A stretch of 59,014 nucleotides of DNA. Source: an uncultured Clostridiaceae bacterium (GTDB lineage Bacteria > Bacillota > Clostridia > TANB77 > CAG-508). The stretch is from positions 1 to 59,014 of the forward strand of contig CAMMAC010000007.1 of assembly GCA_946493085.1 (NCBI GenBank), given 5' to 3'. The position numbers and the translations under genes were made by a program. Below the pieces are notes generated by a model that saw only the letters and a list, made by a program, of their open reading frames with translations, was not told where the DNA came from and searched no databases. Below are positions 40,985-51,413 of the stretch, one piece after another (position 1 is the stretch's first letter; each line of letters opens with the position of its first letter).

Positions 40985-41299
40985 ATGAAGAACTCTATGC
41001 AAAATAGTACAGAAGAAGCAGAAGCATTACTGGATGCCACTAATATGAATCAAGAAGAATTCATTGAATTTTATTTAGATAGAACAAAAAAATTAGAAAT
41101 TATATCGAAATGGAGCTATATGATATCTAATAAGATAAATGATGATGAATTGAAAATAGAAGACGAAGAGTTTAATAATAAATGTCAAGAATATCAAAAA
41201 AGTGAAGAACCTAGTACGAGAGTTACATTATTGTTAGAATTAGTAGAGATGTATGAAAATTATTTAATGGAACAAGCAACAGTAGAATTTATAAATTAA
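40985..41299 (+). CDS. Hypothetical protein, 104 aa
   Basis: I do not recognise this protein. It is acidic and helical (STEEAEALLDATNMNQEEF, LELVEMYENYLMEQATVEFI) with no membrane segment or signal. The ribosome-binding site is weak (GAAAG 6 bases upstream), and an in-frame ATG at 40997 is an alternative. Coding is likely given its length and frame use, but less certain than neighbours. Confidence 0.5.
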   Translation: MKNSMQNSTEEAEALLDATNMNQEEFIEFYLDRTKKLEIISKWSYMISNKINDDELKIEDEEFNNKCQEYQKSEEPSTRVTLLLELVEMYENYLMEQATVEFIN

Positions 41300-41301
41300 G
41301 T

Positions 41302-41335
41302 AAAAAGTAGACCAATTTAGTATTATTGGTCTACT
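41302..41335 (-). terminator. Terminator for the convergent membrane protein gene
   Basis: AGTAGACCAAT (41306-41316) and ATTGGTCTACT (41325-41335) pair over 11 bases; on the minus strand TTTTT follows. The stem overlaps the stop codon of the minus-strand gene. Confidence 0.75.
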
Positions 41336-42024
41336 TCTACGTAAAAGCTTGCATGGTGATTATCAGATGTAATAGTGTTAGAATCAAATTCTAACAGTAG
41401 TGATTTACGAGAACTATTAAAAATTTCTCCATTATAAGATAGAATAACATTAGTAGCATCTTCAGGAATTTCATCAGGAAAAGAGGCTAAATCTTCAGGT
41501 GTAAAATAATGCATTTTCACAAAGTCGTATCTGTCAGGATTATTAATGTCAGAGCTAGGCACAATTAAGAAAGTAGAAGTTAGACATACAAATTCTACAA
41601 AAACTAAACTGAAAAATATAACAAATCCGTGTCCTAAGTTAGTCAAATATTCAGACGTTTTTTTAAAATTTTTACGGTAGGCTAATAGTAAAAATACAAC
41701 CCCAAAAAACCCTAATAAAAGGATAATGCTAGCATTGAAATTTTTAATAATTGTGGAATAATAGCAATATTGATATAGAATAATGACACTAAAACATAAA
41801 AAACTGCATAATAAGAAAAAGTAATTTATCATTAATTTAACAGGACGATGGAACAGTATAATAAACAATACAAGAATAATAAAGAATGGAATATTTAATA
41901 TCATAGAAAATTTTAAGGCTATATCAGGTGTATGTTTTAAAAAATCTTGTGTCATAAAGAAAATATTAACACATAGCATACCTATTAGCATAATAATAAA
42001 AAATGATTTTTTTAATTGTTCCAT
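41323..42024 (-). CDS. Hypothetical multi-pass membrane protein
   Basis: A 233-aa protein with about five membrane helices in its first 165 residues (for example FFIIMLIGMLCVNIFF and SIILLLGFFGVVFLLLAY) and a C-terminal soluble part of about 65 residues that is probably outside the cell. I start it at ATG 42024, which has GGGG about 9 bases upstream; an earlier ATG at 42057 has no site. I do not recognise the family. Confidence 0.65.
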   Translation of the reverse strand: MEQLKKSFFIIMLIGMLCVNIFFMTQDFLKHTPDIALKFSMILNIPFFIILVLFIILFHRPVKLMINYFFLLCSFLCFSVIILYQYCYYSTIIKNFNASIILLLGFFGVVFLLLAYRKNFKKTSEYLTNLGHGFVIFFSLVFVEFVCLTSTFLIVPSSDINNPDRYDFVKMHYFTPEDLASFPDEIPEDATNVILSYNGEIFNSSRKSLLLEFDSNTITSDNHHASFYVEVDQ

Positions 42025-42089
42025 AAAAAATTTCCCCTTTTTTATGTAGTATATCACAAAAAATGCTTAAAAACAACCCAACTTGCCAC

Positions 42090-42117
42090 TTGACAAAACG
42101 CGAAAATAAGGTATAAT
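42090..42117 (+). promoter_or_regulatory. Promoter for the small membrane protein
   Basis: TTGACA (42090-42095), a 16-bp spacer and TATAAT (42112-42117). Confidence 0.7.
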
Positions 42118-42158
42118 AGAATATGTAAGAAAAAAGGGAAGAGAGGAATGTAAGGCAT

Positions 42159-42311
42159 ATGGCTGCTAAATTATGGAAAAATGTATTATTAGTAATATTG
42201 CTACTTGCATGTCTATTTAATATTGTTGTAAAATTAGTACAAAAAACATCGTTAGAATATGAGTTACAATCCTCAGCAGCTTATGTAGAAGCACAAGAAA
42301 ATGAAAAATAA
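42159..42311 (+). CDS. Small single-pass membrane protein, 50 aa
   Basis: A short frame that a length cut-off would miss: MAAKLWKNVLLVILLLACLF opens with one membrane helix (about residues 7-28) and ends in a charged tail (SSAAYVEAQENEK). GAGAGG lies upstream and a consensus promoter at 42090. No further gene shares the transcript before rpmE's own promoter. I do not recognise it; small membrane proteins of this kind often regulate partner proteins or envelope stress. Confidence 0.6.
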   Translation: MAAKLWKNVLLVILLLACLFNIVVKLVQKTSLEYELQSSAAYVEAQENEK

Positions 42312-42322
42312 GCAAAGAACTA

Positions 42323-42351
42323 TTGAAAAAAATAGCAATTTGTGTTATGAT
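42323..42351 (+). promoter_or_regulatory. rpmE promoter
   Basis: TTGAAA (42323-42328), a 17-bp spacer and TATGAT (42346-42351), 45 bases before the rpmE start. Confidence 0.6.
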
Positions 42352-42396
42352 AAAAAACAATAGTTTTTAAAACAGAGAGGAAGAGGTGAATACATA

Positions 42397-42597
42397 ATGA
42401 AAGCAGGAATACATCCAGAATATAAAGAAGCTGTTATCACATGTGCTTGTGGTAATGTAATGAAAACAAATTCCACAAAAGCAGATATGAAAGTAGATAT
42501 TTGTTCAAAATGTCATCCATACTGGACAGGTAACTTAAAAAGAGAAACAACAGGTGGTAGAGCAGACAAATTCAAGAAAAAATATGGAATTCAATAA
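42397..42597 (+). CDS. rpmE: Ribosomal protein bL31
   Basis: A 66-aa large-subunit protein. The zinc-binding form (C+) is seen from CACGNVM and ICSKCHPYW, i.e. CxC and CxxC, plus the conserved IHPEYKEA start and TGGRADKFKKKYG end. The start has AGAGGTG 8 bases upstream. In many bacteria a zinc-free paralogue replaces C+ L31 when zinc is scarce; none is in the window. The gene has its own promoter and terminator. Confidence 0.97.
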   Translation: MKAGIHPEYKEAVITCACGNVMKTNSTKADMKVDICSKCHPYWTGNLKRETTGGRADKFKKKYGIQ

Positions 42598-42608
42598 AAG
42601 TAGAATAG

Positions 42609-42638
42609 GGGGAATAGCAAATAAGCTATTCCTTTTTT
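42609..42638 (+). terminator. Terminator after rpmE
   Basis: GGAATAGC (42611-42618) pairs with GCTATTCC (42625-42632) and is followed by TTTTTT. Confidence 0.85.
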
Positions 42639-42641
42639 CAC

Positions 42642-42670
42642 TTGAAAACTATAAAAAAATAAGATATAAT
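42642..42670 (+). promoter_or_regulatory. Promoter of the miaB-mutS operon
   Basis: TTGAAA (42642-42647), a 17-bp spacer and TATAAT (42665-42670), 33 bases before miaB. Confidence 0.7.
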
Positions 42671-42703
42671 GGGGAAAATTGAAAAAGAAAGAGGATTAAG
42701 ACA

Positions 42704-44113
42704 TTGAATAAAGTAGAACAAGAATTAGAATATATGGAAAAAGTAAAAGAATATCATCAAGGGAAAGACGTAAAATATGCTATTTTTACAATGGGATGCC
42801 AGCTAAACGAAAATGATTCCGAAAAAATAGAAGGAATGTTAGTAGGTATGGGGTATACCAAAACAGAAGATAGTAAGCAGGCAGATATTATAGTATATAA
42901 TACTTGTTGCGTAAGAGAAAATGCAGAAGAAAGATTATTTGGAAAATTAGGAGAAATCAAAAAACAAAAAGAAGAAAAGGGAACTGTTATTGCTATTGGT
43001 GGCTGTATGATGCAAGAAAAGCATATTACAGAAAAAATAAAAAAGAGTTATCCTTTTGTAGATATCTTGTTTGGGACACATACTTTATACAAATTACCAG
43101 AAGATATTTATCATATTTTAGAAAATAGAAAGAAAATAGAAGATATTGCCTATATCGATGGAGAAGTAATAGAAGGGATACCTATTGTAAGAGGAGATCA
43201 TATCAAAGCATCTGTTACCATTATGAATGGTTGCAATAATTTTTGCAGTTATTGCATTGTTCCTTATGTAAGAGGAAGAGAAAGAAGTAGAAGTCCAAGG
43301 GATATTTTAGAGGAGATAGAGTCTTTAGCAAAACAAGGTTACAAAGAAGTAACGCTACTTGGGCAAAATGTAAATTCTTACTTAAGGGTAGAAAGAGAAA
43401 AGAATATTCCTTTCGAAGAATATAGAGGAGTGAATTCTTTTGCTACTCTATTAAGAGAGGTAAATAAAATAGAGGGAATAGAGAGAATTCGTTTTGTTTC
43501 TCCTCATCCAAAGGATTTTACACAAGATGTAATAGAAGCCATTCGAGATTGTGAGAAAGTATCTAAAATTATCCATTTACCTTTGCAAGCAGGAAGTACA
43601 AGTGTGCTAAAGGCAATGAACCGCAAATATACCAAAGAACAATATTTAGAGTTAGTAGATAAAATAAAAAGAGAGATACCTCATGTGGTATTTTCTACAG
43701 ATATTATTGTGGGATTTCCGGGAGAAACGCAAAGAAATTTTGAAGATACATTAGATGTAGTAAAAAAAGTTGGCTATGAACAGGTATTTATGTTTATCTA
43801 TTCCAGAAGAGTGGGAACTCCAGGAGATAAAATGGAAAATCAAATACCAGAAGAGATAAAGCATGAGAGATTTAATCAGCTAAAAGCTTTAGTAGAAGGA
43901 CAAATGGAAGAGCAAAATAAAACATATATAGGAACTGTGCAGAAGGTATTAATAGAAGGTACGAGTAAAAATAATGAAAATATGCTAACTGGTCGAACAG
44001 ATTCTAATAAGGTAGTGATATTAGAAGGAGACAAAAATTTAATTGGCAAAATGGTAAATTTAAACATTATTTCAGAACATATGTGGTATTTAAAAGGAGA
44101 GTATAGAGGATAA
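42704..44113 (+). CDS. miaB: tRNA-2-methylthio-N6-dimethylallyladenosine synthase MiaB
   Basis: A 469-aa methylthiotransferase that modifies A37 of tRNAs reading U-start codons. The N-terminal UPF0004 domain has three cluster cysteines (MGCQLNEND, NTCCVREN, GGCMMQ), the radical SAM motif is CNNFCSYCIVP, and a TRAM domain ends the protein (IGTVQKVLIEGTSKN). Motifs VRGRERSRSP and LLGQNVNSY are MiaB-specific. Translation starts with TTG, 8 bases after AGAGGA. It lies 49 bases before mutS, an order common in Clostridia. Confidence 0.96.
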   Translation: MNKVEQELEYMEKVKEYHQGKDVKYAIFTMGCQLNENDSEKIEGMLVGMGYTKTEDSKQADIIVYNTCCVRENAEERLFGKLGEIKKQKEEKGTVIAIGGCMMQEKHITEKIKKSYPFVDILFGTHTLYKLPEDIYHILENRKKIEDIAYIDGEVIEGIPIVRGDHIKASVTIMNGCNNFCSYCIVPYVRGRERSRSPRDILEEIESLAKQGYKEVTLLGQNVNSYLRVEREKNIPFEEYRGVNSFATLLREVNKIEGIERIRFVSPHPKDFTQDVIEAIRDCEKVSKIIHLPLQAGSTSVLKAMNRKYTKEQYLELVDKIKREIPHVVFSTDIIVGFPGETQRNFEDTLDVVKKVGYEQVFMFIYSRRVGTPGDKMENQIPEEIKHERFNQLKALVEGQMEEQNKTYIGTVQKVLIEGTSKNNENMLTGRTDSNKVVILEGDKNLIGKMVNLNIISEHMWYLKGEYRG

Positions 44114-44162
44114 AATTATCCTGCCATAATAAAAGAACCAAGAGAAAGAGGAGGAAGAAAAA

Positions 44163-46793
44163 ATGGCAGAGAATACAGAGTTTTCGCCTATGATGCAAGA
44201 ATATTTGAAAACAAAAGAGGAATACAAGGATTGTATTTTATTTTACCGACTAGGCGACTTTTATGAGATGTTTTTTGATGATGCCTTAACAGCATCCAAA
44301 GAGTTAGAACTTACTTTAACAGGTAAGTTATGTGGACAAGAAGAAAGAGCACCTATGTGTGGAGTGCCTTATCATGCAGCAGAGACCTATATTGCAAGAT
44401 TAATAGAAAAAGGTTATAAAGTAGCTATTTGTGAGCAATTAGAAGATCCAAAACAAGCAAAAGGAATTGTAAAAAGAGGGGTTATACGTGTTGTTACTCC
44501 AGGAACAGTGGTAGAAACCAATTTGTTAGAGGAAAAGAAAAATAATTACATCATGGCTATTTATAAAATGTCTACTTATTTTGGAATTAGTGTATGCGAT
44601 ATCTCTACAGGAGATTTTAGAATAACACAGATTGTAGAAAACCACAATTTCCCTAAATTACTAGATGAGATTTCTCGTTATACACCAGCGGAAATTGTAG
44701 TGAATTCTTTTATGTATGAGAGTACAGATGAAATGCAAAAAATAAAAGAAAGATTTGAAATCTACATTTCACGCGTGCCAGAAGCTAGTTTTTCAGCAGA
44801 AAGTACAGGATTACTAAAAAAATATGTTTTTGTGGATGAACGAGGAAATGAGATAGAAAGAAAACAAGTGGAAGAAAATCAATTAGCCATTTGCTCTATG
44901 AATGGATTATTACAATATCTAACAGATACGCAAAAAACAAATTTAGATCATATTCATAAAGTAGTGTTATACCGTACCTCTCGTTTTATGGCATTGGATG
45001 TGAGTGCAAGAAGAAACCTAGAAATTACAGAAAAAATGAGAGATAAATCGAAAAAAGGAACTTTGTTATGGGTGCTAGATAAAACTTCTACCTCTATGGG
45101 CGGAAGACTGCTAAGAAGATGGCTAAATGACCCATTAATAGATGTTTTAGAAATTAAGCGTCGTTTAGAAGCAGTAAAAGAACTAAAAGACAATGTAATG
45201 CTAAGAGGCGATGTAGTAGAGGCATTAAAAAAGGTATATGATATAGAACGTTTAGCAGGCAAAATTTCTTATGGAAGTGCGAATGGAAGAGATTTAATTT
45301 CTCTAAAAAATTCTGCCAAACAATTGCCAATGGTAAAAAACATTTTAAAAAATACAACGTCTCCTATGCTACAAGATTTATATCAAAATTTAGACGAATT
45401 AACAGATATTTATGAATTAATAGAAGAAGCCATTGTAGAAGACCCTCCTATTTCTGTAAAAGAAGGGGGACTAATTAAATTAGGCTATCAAGAAGAAATA
45501 GACCACTTGAAAAAAGCTACAACAGAAGGCAAAAATTGGATTATAGAGTTAGAGGCAAAAGAAAGAGAAAAAACAGGAATAAAAGGATTAAAAGTAGGGT
45601 TTAACCGTGTATTTGGTTATTATATAGAAGTAACAAAATCTAACCTAGCGCAAGTGCCAGATACCTATATTCGTAAACAAACATTAACTAATGCAGAAAG
45701 ATATGTAACAGAAGAATTAAAAAATCTAGAAAATCAAATATTAGGAGCAGAAGAAAAAGTAATTAATTTAGAATATCAGGCTTTTGTGGAAGTAAGGGAT
45801 GACATAGAAAGTAAAATAACAAGATTGCAAACCTCAGCAGAAGTCATTTCTATTTTAGATGTGCTTTGTTCTTTTGCACAAGTAGCAGAAGATAGAGATT
45901 ACGTACAACCTATTGTAGATAATAGTGGTGTGATTCAAATTAAAGATGGAAGACATCCTGTTATAGAAAAAATGTTGCCAAGTGGTAGCTTTGTACAAAA
46001 CGACACTTATTTAGATGAAGCAGACGATAGACTTTCCATTATTACAGGGCCAAACATGGCAGGAAAATCTACTTATATGAGGCAAGTAGCATTAATTACC
46101 TTAATGGCACAATGTGGTAGTTTTGTACCAGCCTCTTATGCTAAAATTGGTGTAGTAGACAAAATTTTTACTAGAGTAGGTGCATCGGATGACTTAAGTA
46201 TGGGACAAAGTACCTTTATGGTAGAAATGATGGAAGTAGCTAGCATATTAAAAGAAGCAACACCAAAAAGCCTAGTAATCTTAGACGAAATAGGAAGAGG
46301 AACCTCCACTTATGATGGACTCTCCATTGCATGGGCAGTAGCAGAATATATAGCAGACAAAGAAAAATGTGGAGCAAAAACGCTATTTGCCACTCATTAT
46401 CATGAATTAACAGATTTAGAAAATAAATTAGAAGGCGTAAAAAATTATTCCATTGCGGTAAAAGAAAAAGGAGAAGACATTATTTTTCTAAGAAAAATAG
46501 TACCAGGGGGAACAGACGAAAGTTATGGGGTACATGTAGCAAAATTGGCAGGAGTGCCACAAATAGTGACAAAAAGAGCCAATGAAATATTACGTTCTTT
46601 AGAAAGAAAAAATATTTTAAGTGGAAAAGTGGTAGAAAAAGAAAGCAAAAAAGTAGTAGCAGGTCAACTAGATATGGGAAACTACAAATTAGCAGAAATA
46701 GCACAAGAGTTAGATAAGGTAGACTTAAACCAGTTGACACCAATTGATGCCTTAAACACACTTGTAAAAATGAAAGAAAAAATGGCAAATTAA
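44163..46793 (+). CDS. mutS: DNA mismatch repair protein MutS
   Basis: An 876-aa mismatch-recognition ATPase. The mismatch-binding motif FYRLGDFYEMFFDDA (F-x-E with Phe and Glu) is near residue 30, the connector and lever domains follow, and the ATPase has TGPNMAGKSTYMRQ (Walker A near 625), STFMVEM, VILDEIGRGTSTYDG (Walker B) and TLFATHYHEL. The C-terminal helix-turn-helix is intact. An AGGAGG site lies 8 bases upstream. mutL, its usual neighbour, does not follow; a ToxN-type toxin gene does. Confidence 0.98.
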   Translation: MAENTEFSPMMQEYLKTKEEYKDCILFYRLGDFYEMFFDDALTASKELELTLTGKLCGQEERAPMCGVPYHAAETYIARLIEKGYKVAICEQLEDPKQAKGIVKRGVIRVVTPGTVVETNLLEEKKNNYIMAIYKMSTYFGISVCDISTGDFRITQIVENHNFPKLLDEISRYTPAEIVVNSFMYESTDEMQKIKERFEIYISRVPEASFSAESTGLLKKYVFVDERGNEIERKQVEENQLAICSMNGLLQYLTDTQKTNLDHIHKVVLYRTSRFMALDVSARRNLEITEKMRDKSKKGTLLWVLDKTSTSMGGRLLRRWLNDPLIDVLEIKRRLEAVKELKDNVMLRGDVVEALKKVYDIERLAGKISYGSANGRDLISLKNSAKQLPMVKNILKNTTSPMLQDLYQNLDELTDIYELIEEAIVEDPPISVKEGGLIKLGYQEEIDHLKKATTEGKNWIIELEAKEREKTGIKGLKVGFNRVFGYYIEVTKSNLAQVPDTYIRKQTLTNAERYVTEELKNLENQILGAEEKVINLEYQAFVEVRDDIESKITRLQTSAEVISILDVLCSFAQVAEDRDYVQPIVDNSGVIQIKDGRHPVIEKMLPSGSFVQNDTYLDEADDRLSIITGPNMAGKSTYMRQVALITLMAQCGSFVPASYAKIGVVDKIFTRVGASDDLSMGQSTFMVEMMEVASILKEATPKSLVILDEIGRGTSTYDGLSIAWAVAEYIADKEKCGAKTLFATHYHELTDLENKLEGVKNYSIAVKEKGEDIIFLRKIVPGGTDESYGVHVAKLAGVPQIVTKRANEILRSLERKNILSGKVVEKESKKVVAGQLDMGNYKLAEIAQELDKVDLNQLTPIDALNTLVKMKEKMAN

Positions 46794-46800
46794 AAAGAAA

Positions 46801-46886
46801 AAAGAGGCTTACCAATAGATAAGAATAGTATAGTAATAGCAAAGAATAGAAACAGCGTAATCTATGGTTAAAGAGCTTCTTTTTTT
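46801..46886 (+). ncRNA. Structured RNA with terminator, candidate antitoxin RNA for the ToxN-like gene
   Basis: AGAGGCT (46803-46809) and ACCAATAGAT (46811-46820) pair with AGCTTCT (46874-46880) and ATCTATGGT (46860-46868) to form a bulged stem ending in a T run, a terminator. The 39-base loop is A-rich with three degenerate 11-nt blocks, AGAATAGTATA, GTAATAGCAA and AGAATAGAAAC. In type III systems a repeat-bearing RNA and a leaky terminator precede toxN. But the known 34-36 nt repeats are not seen, so it may just be the mutS terminator. Confidence 0.35.
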
Positions 46887-46981
46887 GTTGTATAGGTTTT
46901 ATTGTATAGGAAAAAAGTAGCTTTGTTACATAGAAAATATTAGTTCTGTTTATTATTGTATTTCTAAGAAAAGAGGAAAAA

Positions 46982-47509
46982 ATGGGAATCAATTTATATA
47001 GAGTGAATAAAAGTTATTGCATGTATTTACATGAATTTGATAGCAGAGTACCAGAGATGAGAGAAGAAAAAGAAACAAGACCATTTATCGGAATATTACT
47101 ATGTGTCAATGGGAAGAATTTTTTTGCACCACTCACTTCTCCTAAACAAAAACATCTTTATATGAAAGAAACACAGGATTTTTTGAAAATATATGAGGGA
47201 AAATTAGGAGGAATTAACCTAAATAATATGATTCCCATTCCTAGAAGATTTTTAGAAAAAATTTATCTAGAGCAAATAGAAAATAATCAGTATGCTCATA
47301 TGTTATCTATGCAACTAGAGTGGCTACAAAGAAATAAAGTAAGAATTACGAATAAAGCAAGAAATTTATATTTTTTGATAACACAAACGAAAGTGGAAGA
47401 GAGCTTAAAAAATAGATGTTGTAATTTTAAATTACTAGAAGAAAAGTGTGATGAGTATATGCGTACCCATTATATTGCGGAAGAAGAAATTTTATATATT
47501 TATGCATAA
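46982..47509 (+). CDS. toxN: Type III toxin-antitoxin endoribonuclease, ToxN/AbiQ family
   Basis: A 175-aa RNase of the ToxN/AbiQ/TenpN class, which cleaves RNA and whose antitoxin is an RNA. Family pattern: INLYRVNKSYCMYLHEFDSR at the start, PFIGILLCVNGKNFFAPLTS followed by PKQKH (Ser/Thr and Lys of the active site), and GGINLNNMIPIPRR in the middle. Length equals ToxN (171 aa). These systems protect against phages. Inserted between mutS and ligA, it probably arrived by transfer. AAGAGG lies 6-7 bases before the ATG. The toxin call is firm; the RNA partner is uncertain. Confidence 0.85.
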   Translation: MGINLYRVNKSYCMYLHEFDSRVPEMREEKETRPFIGILLCVNGKNFFAPLTSPKQKHLYMKETQDFLKIYEGKLGGINLNNMIPIPRRFLEKIYLEQIENNQYAHMLSMQLEWLQRNKVRITNKARNLYFLITQTKVEESLKNRCCNFKLLEEKCDEYMRTHYIAEEEILYIYA

Positions 47510-47552
47510 AAGCATTTATTTTTTTTTTAGTTTTGTATATAATACTGCTAGT

Positions 47553-47614
47553 GTCCCAGAACTGTTAAGGATAAGTGAGACATGTCCCAGAAATATCAGG
47601 GATGAGTGGGACAT
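47553..47614 (+). repeat. Two tandem 31-bp repeats, each an imperfect palindrome
   Basis: Units 47553-47583 and 47584-47614 match at 25 of 31 positions and both begin GTCCCAGAA and end in GACAT. The second unit's ends (TGTCCCA/TGGGACA) are complementary. They lie between a TATAAT (47538-47543) and the ligA start. They resemble terminal repeats of insertion sequences of the IS21 type, as I remember them, or operator sites. Confidence 0.6.
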
Positions 47615-47639
47615 GTGAGACCGGAGAAAGGAAGGATAA

Positions 47640-49652
<2,013 letters not shown>

Positions 49653-49720
49653 AAAGATAGGTTTTTAGATAGTTTAGGAAAGGAGAAGTAAGTAGTTTTA
49701 TTTACTACCGAAAAAGGACT

Positions 49721-50554
49721 ATGACGAAACAAGAATATTTAGAGGAAAATTTGAAAGATTTTCAAAAGAAGATAAAAAGTATTTTAACTACACAAGATCT
49801 ACCAAAAGATGTAAGAAAAGAAATAAACAATAAATATATAGCATATGAAGAAATATTAAAAACTACATTAGCTAAAATGGGAATTCCTACAACTAGATAT
49901 AGTAGTTATCATGAAGAGGCAATGGAACAGTCGGGAAATTGGGCAGATAGAATATATCAAAAAGAATGTGAAGCAAAGGCAATAGAGCTTGAGAGAATAA
50001 TAGAAAACTTGCAGGAAAGAGGAGATTTAAACAGTAGGCAAAAGGAAGCTCGTTTTATGGACAGTTGTTATACTACTATGCATAATCACGGAGTAGAAGA
50101 TAGAAGGATTTCTTATGGAGAAATGATAGCAGAAGATGTAGCAGAACATATTGTAAAATGTAGAAGAACTATGGGTTATGTTTTTGCACAAAGTAGCATG
50201 TCACAAAGAACTGCTGATGAGTATAGAGAACAAGTGAGAATATTATTAGAAGATATAAGAAATAAAATGCCAGATACTATAGATCAAGAAATGTTACAGA
50301 GAATACAAGAAAACTTAACACAACTAGAAAATGCTTATCAGCAATATGAACAAGAAGAAGAAAGAATAGAAGACAAACCAATGACTTTAGAGGATAAAAG
50401 AGAGAAATTTACTAGTTCTCTTGCTGCTACAGAGGAAGTAAAACAAAAATTGTCAAGGGTAGTGGAAGATGAACAGAATAAAGAAAAGAAGTCAATAGAA
50501 GAAAAAGAAGAACTAGAAGGTGAGGGAAAATTGCCTACAGATATTATTATATAA
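49721..50554 (+). CDS. Hypothetical coiled-coil protein, 277 aa
   Basis: I do not recognise this protein. It is soluble, very rich in Glu, Lys and Gln and mostly helical, with coiled-coil stretches at about residues 1-60 and 175-265. The middle (QSGNWADRIYQKECEAKAIE, MDSCYTTMHNHGVEDRR, EMIAEDVAEHIVKCRR) is less repetitive and probably the conserved core. The ATG has only a weak GAAAAAGGA site. The next gene follows by 16 bases with AGGAGA before its ATG, so they form an operon. Confidence 0.6.
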   Translation: MTKQEYLEENLKDFQKKIKSILTTQDLPKDVRKEINNKYIAYEEILKTTLAKMGIPTTRYSSYHEEAMEQSGNWADRIYQKECEAKAIELERIIENLQERGDLNSRQKEARFMDSCYTTMHNHGVEDRRISYGEMIAEDVAEHIVKCRRTMGYVFAQSSMSQRTADEYREQVRILLEDIRNKMPDTIDQEMLQRIQENLTQLENAYQQYEQEEERIEDKPMTLEDKREKFTSSLAATEEVKQKLSRVVEDEQNKEKKSIEEKEELEGEGKLPTDIII

Positions 50555-50570
50555 TAAGGAGACCAATGAA

Positions 50571-50828
50571 ATGGGAATGAAAGCAAAATATACATTTGAA
50601 CAATTTGAAAAAGAATTAGACGAAGGATATCAAATGTATTATACTTATGTAAGAAATCGATATTTATTATTTAAAACAAATGAAAACTGTTACACACAAA
50701 AATTATTAAGCAAACATGATAAAAATCCACAACCAGTCATGTCTATGCTTACTCATAAAAGAATAGAAGAGATGTTTCCTTTTATGGAGGATATAGAGTA
50801 TAAAGTAGGAATATTCGAAGGAGAGTAA
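50571..50828 (+). CDS. Hypothetical protein, 85 aa
   Basis: An unrecognised small protein, MGMKAKYTFEQFEKELDEGY with a central YYTYVRNRYLLFKT. I start at ATG 50571, 8 bases after AGGAGA; a longer frame from 50520 overlaps the previous gene and lacks a site. Composition is that of a compact alpha/beta protein. It is cotranscribed with the coiled-coil gene before it. Confidence 0.55.
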   Translation: MGMKAKYTFEQFEKELDEGYQMYYTYVRNRYLLFKTNENCYTQKLLSKHDKNPQPVMSMLTHKRIEEMFPFMEDIEYKVGIFEGE

Positions 50829-50881
50829 GAAACATTGATATATAATGGTAATCTAACCAAAATTCTTATCAACTTAGTTGA

Positions 50882-50971
50882 AGATTAATAGATAATACAA
50901 ATCATTTTTATGTTGGAAGAGAAAATGAAATAGAAAATACTATTATAGATTGGATAAAAAAGAGGTTTTAA
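50882..50971 (+). pseudogene. C-terminal remnant of an alpha/beta-hydrolase-like gene
   Basis: After a stop codon the frame encodes RLIDNTNHFYVGRENEIENT followed by IIDWIKKRF and TAA. The HFYVGRE...IIDWIK pattern resembles the end of alpha/beta hydrolases, with the catalytic-type histidine in NHFY. No upstream part or start is found. I treat it as a decayed gene end. Confidence 0.45.
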
Positions 50972-50980
50972 TAAAAATTA

Positions 50981-51023
50981 AAGACAATGCTTGAATTTAA
51001 TTTAGAGAAAGCATTGTCTTTTT
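50981..51023 (+). terminator. Terminator
   Basis: AAGACAATGCTT (50981-50992) and AAGCATTGTCTT (51009-51020) pair over 12 bases and TTTTT follows. Confidence 0.85.
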
Positions 51024-51135
51024 ATGTATTTTTTGACTTTTCGTTTTAAAATTTCTTTAATATTTAACATTATCATGTGATCACGCCTTTCAAATGATGG
51101 GTCTATAATATTATAATTATTGCTAAGAAAAATTG

Positions 51136-51183
51136 CAAAAAAAGAACACCACATTGAGATTTCTTTTTATTCTCAATGTAGTG
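51136..51183 (-). terminator. Terminator of the tRNA-Gly transcript
   Basis: On the minus strand CACTACATTGAGA pairs with TCTCAATGTGGTG (51147-51183, one G-U) and TTCTTTTTTT follows. Between 51024 and 51135 I see nothing else. Confidence 0.8.
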
Positions 51184-51191
51184 CACAACTT

Positions 51192-51265
<74 letters not shown>

Positions 51266-51293
51266 AAATGTAATTCTGTTTGGAACGATTTTT

Positions 51294-51322
51294 ATTATAC
51301 AAACTTTTTTATACTTTGTCAA
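51294..51322 (-). promoter_or_regulatory. Consensus promoter of tRNA-Gly
   Basis: On the minus strand TTGACA (51317-51322), a 17-bp spacer and TATAAT (51294-51299), 29 bases before the tRNA. Confidence 0.85.
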
Positions 51323-51413
51323 CAGTTTTTTTAAAAAATTTAAAAAATTTCAAAAAAATATTGATAAAAAGAAAGTAGAATGATAAAATTCAAAAATATA
51401 ATAAAATAAAAAA

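Noticed and set aside
49653..49720. AGGTTTTTAGATAGTTTAGG as another copy of the nested-hairpin repeat
   Set aside because: The closing AAACCT arm and inner palindrome are absent.
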